Below are positions 8,662-16,792 of a stretch of 64,000 bases of DNA, one piece after another (the stretch's first letter is position 1; every line of letters begins with the position of its first letter). A model generated the notes under the pieces. The model ran no database searches and was not told where the DNA came from. It saw only the letters and a program-made list of their open reading frames with translations. The stretch comes from Phenylobacterium sp. (GTDB lineage Bacteria; Pseudomonadota; Alphaproteobacteria; Caulobacterales; Caulobacteraceae), in NCBI RefSeq assembly GCF_004297125.1, contig NZ_SCVD01000023.1:62001-126000 (forward strand), given 5' to 3'. Both the position numbers and the translations under genes were made by a program.

Positions 8662-10242
8662 TCAGGCGCCGAAGAACGCCCGCACGCGGGCGATCACGAA
8701 GTCGATCTCGCGGTCGGAGTGGGTCGGGTCCAAGGGGAGGCTGAGGAGCGATCCGCCCAGGGCCTCGGCGACAGGGAACTGGCCCGCGCGCCAGCGGCCG
8801 GCGTAGCAAGGCTGCGAGCAAACCGGCGTCGGGTAATGGATGTTCGTCCCCACGCCGCCCTCCGCGAGGAAGGCCTGCAACTCGTCACGCACGCCTGGGG
8901 CCCGGACCGGGAAGACGTGCCATACCGGCTGCGCCCAGCCTCGGACCGTGGGCAGCTCCAGGCCGCGCACGTCGGTGAGGCCCAGGAAGTAGCGTAGCGC
9001 CAGCTGGCTGCGCCGGGCGTTGCCGGCGTCGAGATGATCCAGTTTCACGCCCAGCACGGCGGCCTGAAGCGGATCCAGCCGCGAGTTGCGACCGGCGATC
9101 TCGTGGCGATACTTCTCCAGAGAGCCGTAGTTGGCGATCATCCGGACCGCGCTGGCGATGTCGGGATCGTCGGTGACCAGGGCGCCGCCGTCGCCAAGCG
9201 CGCCCAGGTTCTTGGTCGGATAGAAGCTGAAGGCGGCTGCGTCGCCCAGGGCGCCGACCCGGCGGCCCTTATAGCGCGCGCCGTGCGCCTGGCAGGCGTC
9301 TTCGAGCACCTTGATCTCGCGCCCGTCGATGGCGGCGCGCAGGCCGTCCATATCCACCGGATGACCGTAGAGATGGACCGGGATGATCACGCGTGTCCGG
9401 CCGGTGATCGCGGCCTCCAGGCACGCCATGTCCATCAGACCGGTGTCGGGTTCCACGTCCACCAGGACCGGCGTCGCCCCGACCTCGTCGACCGCCAGGG
9501 CGGTGGCGATGAAGGTGTGAGCGGGCACGATCACCTCGTCGCCCGGGCCGACGCCCCAGGCGCGCAGCGCTATGGCCAGGGCGTCCAGGCCGTTGCCGAC
9601 GCCCACCATGTGCTCGGCGCCGCAATAGTCCGCGAAGCGGCTTTCGAACGCCGCGACCTCGGGGCCGCCGATCAGAGCGCCGGACTTCACGACCCGGCGC
9701 ATGGCCAGTTCCATTTCGGGGCCGACGGCCTGCGAGGTCCGCTTCAGGTCCAGGTAGGGTACGGCCGTGACCGGTTCGTCACCGGCGTCCCAGCGCACGA
9801 AGTCCTCGTACGAGCGGATGTAGTCGGCCTCGTCGTACTCCTCCGACGCCAGGACGATGACGACGGAGTCATGGGAGAAGTCGCTCAGGTCGCGCCAGCA
9901 GCCGGCCGGCACCACCGCCGCCTGCGATGGCCGGCTCAGTTCGACGGTCTCGGTGCGGCCATCCCGGGTGATCTTCAGCCGCACGCTGCCGCGCAGGCAC
10001 AGGAAGCACTGCCGCAGCGCCCTATGGCCGTGGCTGCCGCGGCCCGCGCCGGTCGGCACGTCGCGGATGTAATAGACCCTGTGGACCGGGAAGCCGATGT
10101 GCTTGGAGACCTCGGCGACGCCCAGGATGCCGTTGGGCATCGGAATAGTCTGCAGATCCGCCAGCCGGACGAGCGGTTCGACCGTCGAAGAGCCGGAGGA
10201 GGACGAGTGCGCCCCCTCCGGTTGCGGGTGATTGGCGGCCAC
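8662..10242 (-). CDS. Fusion: FdtA/WxcM-like cupin sugar ketoisomerase + DegT/DnrJ/EryC1 aminotransferase
   Basis: A 526-residue two-domain protein. Residues about 22-155 are a WxcM/FdtA-type cupin (RVYYIRDVPTGAGRGSHGHR then CFLCLRGSVRL), the family of dTDP-4-keto-6-deoxyhexose 3,4-ketoisomerases. Residues about 160-525 are a PLP-dependent DegT aminotransferase: VPYLDLKR at its start, GVGNGLDALAIALRAW, EDACQAHGARYKGR, the Schiff-base Lys at about 344 in SFYPTKNLGALGDGG, and NIHYPTPVC. FdtA and FdtB catalyse successive steps (3,4-isomerisation then 3-amination) in making dTDP-3-amino-3,6-dideoxy sugars, so the fusion is chemically sensible. It may feed the glycosylation locus around it. Its product cannot be told from PseC-type alternatives by sequence alone, although the cupin favours an Fdt-type route. 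Confidence 0.88.
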   Translation of the reverse strand: MAANHPQPEGAHSSSSGSSTVEPLVRLADLQTIPMPNGILGVAEVSKHIGFPVHRVYYIRDVPTGAGRGSHGHRALRQCFLCLRGSVRLKITRDGRTETVELSRPSQAAVVPAGCWRDLSDFSHDSVVIVLASEEYDEADYIRSYEDFVRWDAGDEPVTAVPYLDLKRTSQAVGPEMELAMRRVVKSGALIGGPEVAAFESRFADYCGAEHMVGVGNGLDALAIALRAWGVGPGDEVIVPAHTFIATALAVDEVGATPVLVDVEPDTGLMDMACLEAAITGRTRVIIPVHLYGHPVDMDGLRAAIDGREIKVLEDACQAHGARYKGRRVGALGDAAAFSFYPTKNLGALGDGGALVTDDPDIASAVRMIANYGSLEKYRHEIAGRNSRLDPLQAAVLGVKLDHLDAGNARRSQLALRYFLGLTDVRGLELPTVRGWAQPVWHVFPVRAPGVRDELQAFLAEGGVGTNIHYPTPVCSQPCYAGRWRAGQFPVAEALGGSLLSLPLDPTHSDREIDFVIARVRAFFGA

Positions 10243-10284
10243 GGCCGATGCCTCCGAATTCAGATAGAAGGCACCACGTTGCGG

Positions 10285-10299
10285 TTAACGCACGATTAG
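10285..10299. promoter_or_regulatory. Candidate CtrA box upstream of the cupin-aminotransferase gene
   Basis: TTAA-N7-TTAG, one mismatch from the TTAA-N7-TTAA site bound by the alphaproteobacterial cell-cycle regulator CtrA. It lies 43 nt upstream of the minus-strand start at 10242, between that gene and pseG. Flagellar genes in Caulobacterales are CtrA-controlled, which makes it plausible, but such short sites arise by chance. Confidence 0.3.
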
Positions 10300-10305
10300 G
10301 GGCCG

Positions 10306-11319
10306 TCAGGGGGCGGCGATGAGGTTCAGGAAGGCCTCGGCCGTGCGGCCCGCTCCCAGTCCGTCGCAGACCTCGGCGCTTGCCGCGGCCAGCTTGCGGC
10401 GCAGGTCGGCGTCGCGCAGCAGGCGCATCAGGGCGCGGTCGAATGCCGCGTCGAAATCCGCGGCGGCGATATCGACGACCAGAGCGGCCTCGCGCTCGGC
10501 CATCGCGCGGGCCGCGCCGCGCTGGTTGTCGGCCAGCACGACCATCAGGGACGGCAGGCCCAGGACGCACCGCTCCCAGGTCGCCGAGCCGGCGGCGCCG
10601 ACGCCGATGTCGGCCTCGGCGGTGAGGCGGGCCATGTGCGGCGTGTCGACATGCAGCATCAGCCGCGGGTCGCGCCGGGCGACCTTGGCCAGGCCTGGCA
10701 GGCTGGGGGACTGGCCGCCCAGCACGACGTCGATCCCGATCTCCTGCACCCTATGGCGCAGCCGCTCGACGACGCGGGCGGTGACGCCGCCGACGTCGGT
10801 CAGGCCCATGGAGACCAGGACCCGTTGCACCGGCTCCCCGCGCCAGGCCAGGGCCGGTTCGCGCAGGACGGCGAATTCCGGCCGGATGGGGGCGTAGGCC
10901 GGTCCCAGCAGCAGCCGGGTCGTCTCGGGGGTCAGGCCGAGGTAGTCGCCGGCGCGCCGCTCGGGCCCCGAATCCAGGACGATGTCGGCCCCCAGCGGTC
11001 GGTTGGCCAGGTCGTCGATCACCAGCACCGGACGGCCCTGGGCCATGGCCCGGTGGTCCGGCTCGGAAAGGCCGTAGTGGTCGAAGACGATGGCGTCGAA
11101 CGCCTCCCGAACCGCAGCGGCGGCCAGGTCCTCGGCCGGTATGCGCGGCGTCTCGGGGGCGAAGGCGTCCAGCAGTTCCGATACCGCCGGCGGGCCGACG
11201 AAGACGCAGGTCGCGCCGTGGGCCTCGAGCGCGCGCGCGAGGGTCAGCGAGCGCATCGCATGGCCGCCGCCCACGGACGGGCCGGCGTCGACGACGAAGA
11301 GGATCCGCGGCCCGGTCAT
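10306..11319 (-). CDS. pseG: PseG-like UDP-2,4-diacetamido-2,4,6-trideoxy-altrose hydrolase
   Basis: PseG removes UDP from the UDP-diacetamido-trideoxy-altropyranose intermediate, giving the free sugar used by PseI. The 337-residue protein begins ILFVVDAGPSVGGGHAMRSLTLA, where GGGHAMR is the family signature with the catalytic His. IVFDHYGLSEPDH, VIDDLANRP and LDSGP follow, and the GT-B-like C-terminal half has GVGAAGSATWERCVLGLPS. Start taken at ATG 11319 (MTGPRILF); the 31 extra upstream residues in the longer frame are Arg/Pro-rich and unlike the family. It may be transcribed with the cupin-aminotransferase gene 63 nt downstream. The other pse genes (B, C, F, H) are not in the window. Confidence 0.85.
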   Translation of the reverse strand: MTGPRILFVVDAGPSVGGGHAMRSLTLARALEAHGATCVFVGPPAVSELLDAFAPETPRIPAEDLAAAAVREAFDAIVFDHYGLSEPDHRAMAQGRPVLVIDDLANRPLGADIVLDSGPERRAGDYLGLTPETTRLLLGPAYAPIRPEFAVLREPALAWRGEPVQRVLVSMGLTDVGGVTARVVERLRHRVQEIGIDVVLGGQSPSLPGLAKVARRDPRLMLHVDTPHMARLTAEADIGVGAAGSATWERCVLGLPSLMVVLADNQRGAARAMAEREAALVVDIAAADFDAAFDRALMRLLRDADLRRKLAAASAEVCDGLGAGRTAEAFLNLIAAP

Positions 11320-11402
11320 GACCGTCGATCGCCCGCGAATGGGGCAAGGTCGGGGCGGGAGGGCGCGAGGCCGATCATGGCCCCCTGATGAGCCGATGCG
11401 GC

Positions 11403-11436
11403 CCAAAAGCAAAGGGCCGCCCCGAAGGGCGGCCCT
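11403..11436 (-). terminator. Intrinsic terminator after the RTX gene
   Basis: A 10-bp GC stem (AGGGCCGCCC/GGGCGGCCCT) with a 4-nt loop, followed on the minus strand by TTTGCTTTT. It lies 25 nt beyond the RTX stop codon and separates that gene from pseG. Confidence 0.75.
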
Positions 11437-11460
11437 CGCTCAAGTCCGGTGAGGACGGAA

Positions 11461-13737
11461 TCAGACGATATTGGCCGTGGAGATATCCGCCAGCGTTCGC
11501 CCGACGAGAAGCACTGCGGAGTCCGCACTGCCATCGCCGTTGATGTCGGCAAAGACGTAGACATCGGAGCCGACTGCCGTGGCGTAGTAGAGAACCGTGC
11601 TATTCAGCGCAGTGTCGGCGGCGGTGAGCGCGGCGGCGAAGTCGGCGGCCGACCCCACTTCGAGGTAGTTCGCTCCGCTGCCGGCCGCGCCGCCGAACTC
11701 CAGCAGGCTGGCCGAATCGAAGGCGGCGATCCGGTCGGCGCCGGCAGCCGTCGCCGGCGAGTCTGCCGCACTGAAGTTGAAGACGTCGGCTCCGCCGCCG
11801 CCGGTGAGGCTGTCGGCGCCGGCGCCCCCGGTGATGGTTTCAACGCCGGCGGTTCCAGTGATCGTGTCGTTGCCAGCGCCGCCCAGGAGCGTGCCCGCCC
11901 CCGAAATGCTGTCCGCGCCGCCACCCGCGTCGATGCTGTTGAGGCCCGTGGCGCCTCCGCTGATGGTGTCGTTGCCGGAACCCGTGGTGATGCTGTCGGC
12001 GCCGGTCCCCGCGGTGATGGCGTTGCCGCCCTCTCCGCCGTTGAGAATGCTGTCGGACGATCCGCTGCCGTTGATCGTGTCCGCGCCTTCGCCGGTCTGG
12101 ATCGCGGCGCGGCCGCTGAAGGTGACCGCGTCGTCACCCGCGCCGGAATTGACGATGTCCACGCCCCCCGCGGTGGTGGTGTCGACGTTGATCACGTCGC
12201 CACCATCGCCGGAACTGACGTTGTCGTTGCCCGACCCGGTGTCGATCGTGTCGTTACCCGCGCCGGAAACCACGACGTTATTGCCGCTCCCGGCGTCGAT
12301 GTCGTTGGCGCCCGCGCCGGCGTCGATGGAGTCGTTGCCGCCGGCCGTCGACAGGATGTCGGCGCCCGTGCCGGCCGTGACCGTGTCGTTGCCGCTCCCG
12401 GAGCTGAGGCTGTTGACGCCCTCGCCCAGGAGGAACGAGCCGTTGCCGCTGGTCGTGGTGACCGTGTCGTCGCCGGCGGCGACGTTGATAGATACGTCTT
12501 CAGTCGCGCCGGAGACATTATCGTTGCCTTCGCCGCCGGTCACCGATCCGCCGCCCGACAGGACGACGACGTTGGCGCCGGCCCCGGCGTCGATCGCGTC
12601 CGTCCCGCCGCCGGCGTTGATCGTGTCGTTGCCGTCGCCCGTGGCGATGGTGTCGTTACCGCCGAGCGTCGTCACGTTGTCCGTGCCGGCTCCCGTGGAG
12701 ACGTTGTTGGACCCGGCTCCGGCGTTCACCGTGTCGTTGTCGTCGCCGGTGGTGATCACGTCGGCGCCGCCCGTGGTCGTCACGTTGTCGGCGCCGGCGC
12801 CGGAGTTGACGGTGTTGGCGCCGTCGCCGGCGGTGATCACATCGTCGCCGGCTCCGCCGTCGACCGAGTCGGCGCCGTCGGTGCTGACGAGGGTGTCGTT
12901 GCCGGCGCCAAGCGCGACGACGTTGGCGCCGTCGGCGGCGTCGACGGTGTCATTGCCATCACCCGCGTCGATCGTGTCAGCCCCGGAGCCCGTGGCGACG
13001 ATGGTGTCGGCGCCCGTGCCGCCATCCAGTGAGTCCTTGCCGCCGCCCCCGGTGACCCTGTCGTCGCCGTCCTGGCCGCCGAGCGTGTCGGCCGCCGACG
13101 AGCCGGTGAGGCTGTCGTTGCCGAGGTTGCCCAGCACATAGTCGCTGCCGCCCTGGCTGGCGTTGATGCTGTCGTCACCCTGGCCGCCCAGCAGCAGGTC
13201 GGCGCCGGCGCCGCCCGAGATGGTGTCGTTGCCGAGGTTGCCTTGCGCGAACTGCAGGAGCGTGGCGTTGGTGAAGCCACCGACGTCGATGAGGTCATTG
13301 TCGCGACCGCCGTAGATCACGTCGTCGCCGCCTTCGCCCGACAGGACGTCGTTGTCCTGGTTGCCCTGAAGCACGTCGTTACCCGCGCCGCCGGCCAAAG
13401 TGTCGTTGCCGGTGCCGCCGAAGAGGCCGTCGGCGCCCGCCCCGCCCTGGACCGTGTCGCCCGTCGTCAGGCCCGCGTAGAGCAGCGAGCTATCGGCGAA
13501 GACCATGCTGGTCGCCCCGTTCGTCGGGGCGCGGAAGCCGCCCGGATCCGCGAAGGTGAGCGACTTGGTCGGCGAGGCCACGATGATCCGGTCCGGCGAG
13601 TCGATCGTGAACGGGATGAAAGACACCGAGAACTTCGCCGCCGTCAGCGTCGAGTCGGAGACGATGATGCGGTCGTTCGCCGAGTTGTAGGAGGCCGCCT
13701 GCACAGCGGTCATGTCGTCGAAGAAAAAAGTCGCCAC
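11461..13737 (-). CDS. Large RTX-type calcium-binding repeat protein, probably type I secreted surface protein
   Basis: A 758-residue acidic protein. After a roughly 90-residue non-repeat N-terminus without a Sec signal, most of it (about 95-660) is made of glycine/aspartate nonapeptide-like repeats such as GGAGADGLFGGTGNDTL, the RTX parallel beta-roll fold that binds Ca2+. Many central repeats are degenerate (for example STDGADSVDGGAGDDV). The C-terminus (FAAALTAADTALN...VGSDVYVFADINGDGSADS...ILVGRT-like) resembles the conserved C-terminal domain of RTX surface proteins in other bacteria and probably carries the type I secretion signal. It lies beside the sugar-synthesis genes, so an S-layer-like or glycosylated surface role is possible. 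No ABC exporter genes are nearby. Confidence 0.85.
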   Translation of the reverse strand: MATFFFDDMTAVQAASYNSANDRIIVSDSTLTAAKFSVSFIPFTIDSPDRIIVASPTKSLTFADPGGFRAPTNGATSMVFADSSLLYAGLTTGDTVQGGAGADGLFGGTGNDTLAGGAGNDVLQGNQDNDVLSGEGGDDVIYGGRDNDLIDVGGFTNATLLQFAQGNLGNDTISGGAGADLLLGGQGDDSINASQGGSDYVLGNLGNDSLTGSSAADTLGGQDGDDRVTGGGGKDSLDGGTGADTIVATGSGADTIDAGDGNDTVDAADGANVVALGAGNDTLVSTDGADSVDGGAGDDVITAGDGANTVNSGAGADNVTTTGGADVITTGDDNDTVNAGAGSNNVSTGAGTDNVTTLGGNDTIATGDGNDTINAGGGTDAIDAGAGANVVVLSGGGSVTGGEGNDNVSGATEDVSINVAAGDDTVTTTSGNGSFLLGEGVNSLSSGSGNDTVTAGTGADILSTAGGNDSIDAGAGANDIDAGSGNNVVVSGAGNDTIDTGSGNDNVSSGDGGDVINVDTTTAGGVDIVNSGAGDDAVTFSGRAAIQTGEGADTINGSGSSDSILNGGEGGNAITAGTGADSITTGSGNDTISGGATGLNSIDAGGGADSISGAGTLLGGAGNDTITGTAGVETITGGAGADSLTGGGGADVFNFSAADSPATAAGADRIAAFDSASLLEFGGAAGSGANYLEVGSAADFAAALTAADTALNSTVLYYATAVGSDVYVFADINGDGSADSAVLLVGRTLADISTANIV

Positions 13738-13867
13738 TGTGCGGCCCCCGATTACGAATCAGTTGGTGTCCCTAGCGGGAAGGCTAACGCCAAATCCTTA
13801 GGCAAGGTTACCGCAGCGGGCGAACGCGGCAAGAAAACAACGCCTAGGGTTGAGCGAACGTCCGCGA

Positions 13868-14836
13868 TCAGGTCGAGCCGTCGTATCGGCGCAACAGTTC
13901 GCGGGCGGCCCGGTCGGTTTCCAGCAGTGGCGGATATGGTGGCGCTGTCAACTCGCCCGCGAAGGGGCGTGCGATCCCACGCCGCCGCAGCTCGGCATGG
14001 AACCGCTCCAGCTTTGCGCTCCGGCCGGCCATCGGAAGGATGAACAGCGGCTTCCCGGTCGCCCCGGCGTCGGTGGCGAGGTTGGTGGAATCCTCCGTGA
14101 CGAGGATCGCGTCGGCCGCGGCGAGGAAGGCGAAGTAGGGATTTTCGCCGGATCCGTCCCAGATCACGCCGGGCAGATGGGCCAGCGCGGCGGCCATGGC
14201 CTCGCGCGCAGGCGCGGGCGTGCGGCGGGTGAAGCTGAGGAGGATGGTCCCGCCCGCCGCCTGGATGGCGTGGGCGATCTCCGCCGCCAGCGCCCGGGCG
14301 CCGGCGAGGGGCAGATCATGGGCCCTGGACTTGCCGCCGATGACGACGGCGACGCGTGGGTGGGGCAGGGGCGCCAGGCGGTCCTGGAAACGCGCCAGGT
14401 CGAGCGCGAGCTTCTCGGGCGTGATCCGGTTGGGGGCGCCCAGGATCGGGAAGACGTTCGGCCCGGTCAGCCCATCATGCTCGGGCGGGACGACCAGGTC
14501 GAAGCGGTCGAGCGGGGCGCGGGGATCCTGGGTCTGGACCACGAAGGTCCGGCCTTCGCTCCACTTCAGCATGCGGCTCGAGAGCGGCAGGGTCGCGCGG
14601 CCCGCGGCGATCCAGATGTCGGGATAGGGCGCGGCGACGGCGTCTCCGGTCCGCGCGCCGGGCGGGATCAACCGCCACGGCAAGCGGCCCAGGCCAGCCT
14701 TCCAGCCGATCCGCTTGACGCCGATGTGCGCCGGCTTCAGGCGTGCGACCGCCTCGGCGAGTCCCAAGGCCTGGGCTTCGATGCCGGCGCGGCCGTCCGA
14801 GACGGCCCAGATCCTTAAGGGACGCGCGCCGGCCAT
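13868..14836 (-). CDS. Mitochondrial-fission ELM1 family protein (DUF1022)
   Basis: A 322-residue protein of the ELM1 family, which has a GT-B-like fold and is common in alphaproteobacteria near envelope genes. Visible features are WAVSDGRAGIEAQALGLAEA at the N-terminus, PDIWIAAGRAT, VVQTQDPR, the GGKSRAHDL turn, and VTEDSTNLATDAGATGKP near the C-terminus, which resembles the donor site of GT-B enzymes. The biochemical role is not established. Start chosen at ATG 14836 (MAGARPLRIW); a longer frame reaches 14968 but overlaps greA in an antisense-like, Ser/Arg-rich manner. It follows greA on the same strand, separated by 10 nt. Confidence 0.85.
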   Translation of the reverse strand: MAGARPLRIWAVSDGRAGIEAQALGLAEAVARLKPAHIGVKRIGWKAGLGRLPWRLIPPGARTGDAVAAPYPDIWIAAGRATLPLSSRMLKWSEGRTFVVQTQDPRAPLDRFDLVVPPEHDGLTGPNVFPILGAPNRITPEKLALDLARFQDRLAPLPHPRVAVVIGGKSRAHDLPLAGARALAAEIAHAIQAAGGTILLSFTRRTPAPAREAMAAALAHLPGVIWDGSGENPYFAFLAAADAILVTEDSTNLATDAGATGKPLFILPMAGRSAKLERFHAELRRRGIARPFAGELTAPPYPPLLETDRAARELLRRYDGST

Positions 14837-14846
14837 TGGAGTGGGC

Positions 14847-15320
14847 TCAGACCCACTCCACCTTGGTGATCTCGTAGGCCTTGGCGCCGCTGGGCGTGAG
14901 GACCTCGACGACGTCGCCGGTTTCCTTGCCGATGATCGCACGTGCGATGGGCGAGGTGATCGAGACACGGCCGCTCTTCACGTCGGCCTCGTGCTCGCCG
15001 ACGATCTGGTAGCGGGCCTCCTCCTCGGTGTCCTCGTCAACGACCGACACCGTAGCGCCGAACTTGATCTGGCTGCCGCTGAGCTTCGACACGTCGATCA
15101 CCTGGGCCCGCGCCATGCGGTCCTCGATGTCGGCGATCTGGCCTTCGATCCAGCCCTGCCGCTCCTTAGCGGCATGGTACTCAGCGTTTTCGGACAGGTC
15201 ACCGTGCGCGCGCGCTTCCGCGATCGCCGCGATCACCGCCGGACGCTCCAGCGTCTTCAAACGCTTCAGTTCTTCGTCGAGGGCTCTGTAGCCCTCGACG
15301 GTCATCGGAACTTTTTCCAT
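14847..15320 (-). CDS. greA: Transcription elongation factor GreA
   Basis: GreA binds the RNA polymerase secondary channel and stimulates cleavage of backtracked transcripts. The 157-residue protein has the N-terminal coiled coil with the acidic tip: [20 protein letters not shown] contains the conserved Asp and Glu used in cleavage. The FKBP-like C-terminal domain is visible from [14 protein letters not shown] through [18 protein letters not shown]. Its length matches the family. The ELM1-family gene follows 10 nt downstream and could be co-transcribed. Confidence 0.97.
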   Translation of the reverse strand: MEKVPMTVEGYRALDEELKRLKTLERPAVIAAIAEARAHGDLSENAEYHAAKERQGWIEGQIADIEDRMARAQVIDVSKLSGSQIKFGATVSVVDEDTEEEARYQIVGEHEADVKSGRVSITSPIARAIIGKETGDVVEVLTPSGAKAYEITKVEWV

Positions 15321-15411
15321 TGTGACTCGAGGTGCGCCTTGGTGATCCCCAACCCGGCCGCGGGCGAATGCGACCCGGGGGCAAAGAAGCTAGGATTGTG
15401 CGGCGCAAAAA

Positions 15412-16764
15412 TCAAGAGCGCTGGTCGCTGAGCTCCAGCGCGGCGACCAGGCCGGGCCGGTTGTCCCCCAGCACCAGCCGGCCACCGTGCAGCTTGGCGC
15501 AAGCCGCGACGAGCGCAAGCCCGAGGCCGGAACCGGGCGTCGTCCTCGAGGCCTCCAGGCGCACGAATCGCTCCTGGACCCGGCCCAGGTGCTCGGGCGG
15601 CACGCCCGGGCCGTCGTCGGCGACGCAGATCCGGGCCCGGCCGGCGCCTGCGTCCTCGACCCGCACGACCACCGTCGCGCCGGGCCCGGCATGGATGACC
15701 GCATTGTGCAGCAGGTTGCCCACCGCCTGGCGCAGCAGGTCGGGGTGCGCGCGGGCCAGCACCGGAATGTTCGGCGCTTGGGTGACCAGCGCCTGGCCCG
15801 CGTCCTCGATGACGGGGCCGAACAGCTCGGCGATGTTCAGCACCAGCGCCGCCACGTCGATCCGCTGCATGTTCTCGCGGCTGAGGCCGGACTCGGCGTG
15901 GGCGATGTCGAGGAGCGCGTTCAGCGTCGCCAGCACGGTGTCGGCCTCGGCGTGGGCGTCGTCCAGCGCCTGCAGCCGCACGGCCTCCGGTGCGTGGGGA
16001 TCGGCGGCGCGAACCAGGGCGCCCTTCATCCGGGTCAGGGGCGAGCGGAGGTCGTGGGCGATGGAGTCGGCCACCGTGCGCATGCCGGTCATCAGTTCCT
16101 CGATGCGGCCCAGCATCACGTTCATCGACGCGCCCAGGTCGTCGAAGACGTCGCCCTTGGGACGCACCGGCGCGCGGGCGGAGAGGTCGCCGCCGGCGAT
16201 ACGCTCGGCCGTGTGGGCGATGGCCCGCGTCCGGCGCAGCAGCACGGCGTTGAGGCCAAAGCCCGCCGCGGCGGCGCCCAGGGCTGCGATGAGGATCGCC
16301 AGGGCCGAGCCTCGGAACACGGCGGCGCGCAGGGCGTCCCGGGCCGCCAGGTCCTCTGCGACGATCAGGGTGTAGCCGCCGCCCAGCGGCTGGGCCAGCA
16401 CCCGCCACAGCCGGCGCGGCGAGGAGTCCGGCTCGGTCACCGTGCGCCATCCCGCGTCGGGTGCGTCCAGCGAACTCACCACGTCGGCGCCGGCCAGCAT
16501 GCGACCGCTCTGGTCCTCCAGGGCGTAGCGGAAGCCGTCGGCGGCGCCCACCTGGGCATGGCGGTTCAGCGTGTCCGCCAGCGCCCTTACCCCCTCGTCC
16601 CGGGCGAAGGCCACGAAGTAGTCGCGCGCCGCCCCGGCCATGGCGGTCTGCTGCTGGGCGATGGCGCGCTCACCCAGGCGATCGACGATCAGCAGGCCCA
16701 CCACGAGGGCCGCCAGGGCCACCAGCGCCGCCGCCGCCGGCCAGATCCAGGGCTTCAGCCGCAT
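15412..16764 (-). CDS. Sensor histidine kinase (membrane, HAMP-HisKA-HATPase)
   Basis: A 450-residue two-component sensor. A first membrane helix (AAALVALAALVVGLLIVD, about 10-27) and a second (about 150-168) enclose a short periplasmic sensing region. A HAMP domain follows, then the phospho-acceptor His in DSIAHDLRSPLTRMKGA near residue 237. The N box (LLRQAVGNLLHNAVIHA), G1 (ADDGPGVPPEH) and G2 (GSGLGLALV) complete the ATPase. It lies 28 nt after the OmpR-type regulator and is surely its partner. The stimulus is not evident. Confidence 0.94.
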   Translation of the reverse strand: MRLKPWIWPAAAALVALAALVVGLLIVDRLGERAIAQQQTAMAGAARDYFVAFARDEGVRALADTLNRHAQVGAADGFRYALEDQSGRMLAGADVVSSLDAPDAGWRTVTEPDSSPRRLWRVLAQPLGGGYTLIVAEDLAARDALRAAVFRGSALAILIAALGAAAAGFGLNAVLLRRTRAIAHTAERIAGGDLSARAPVRPKGDVFDDLGASMNVMLGRIEELMTGMRTVADSIAHDLRSPLTRMKGALVRAADPHAPEAVRLQALDDAHAEADTVLATLNALLDIAHAESGLSRENMQRIDVAALVLNIAELFGPVIEDAGQALVTQAPNIPVLARAHPDLLRQAVGNLLHNAVIHAGPGATVVVRVEDAGAGRARICVADDGPGVPPEHLGRVQERFVRLEASRTTPGSGLGLALVAACAKLHGGRLVLGDNRPGLVAALELSDQRS

Positions 16765-16792
16765 CGGACGCGCGGCCCATCCCCGAAGGCGC

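Noticed and set aside
11449..13141. Two long plus-strand frames (Asp/Val-rich and Pro/Ser-rich) opposite the RTX gene
   Set aside because: Antisense images of the glycine/aspartate repeats, not proteins.
11461..13737. Short regular repeats that could suggest a CRISPR array
   Set aside because: They are in-frame coding repeats of the RTX beta-roll with no spacers of constant length; no cas genes are present.
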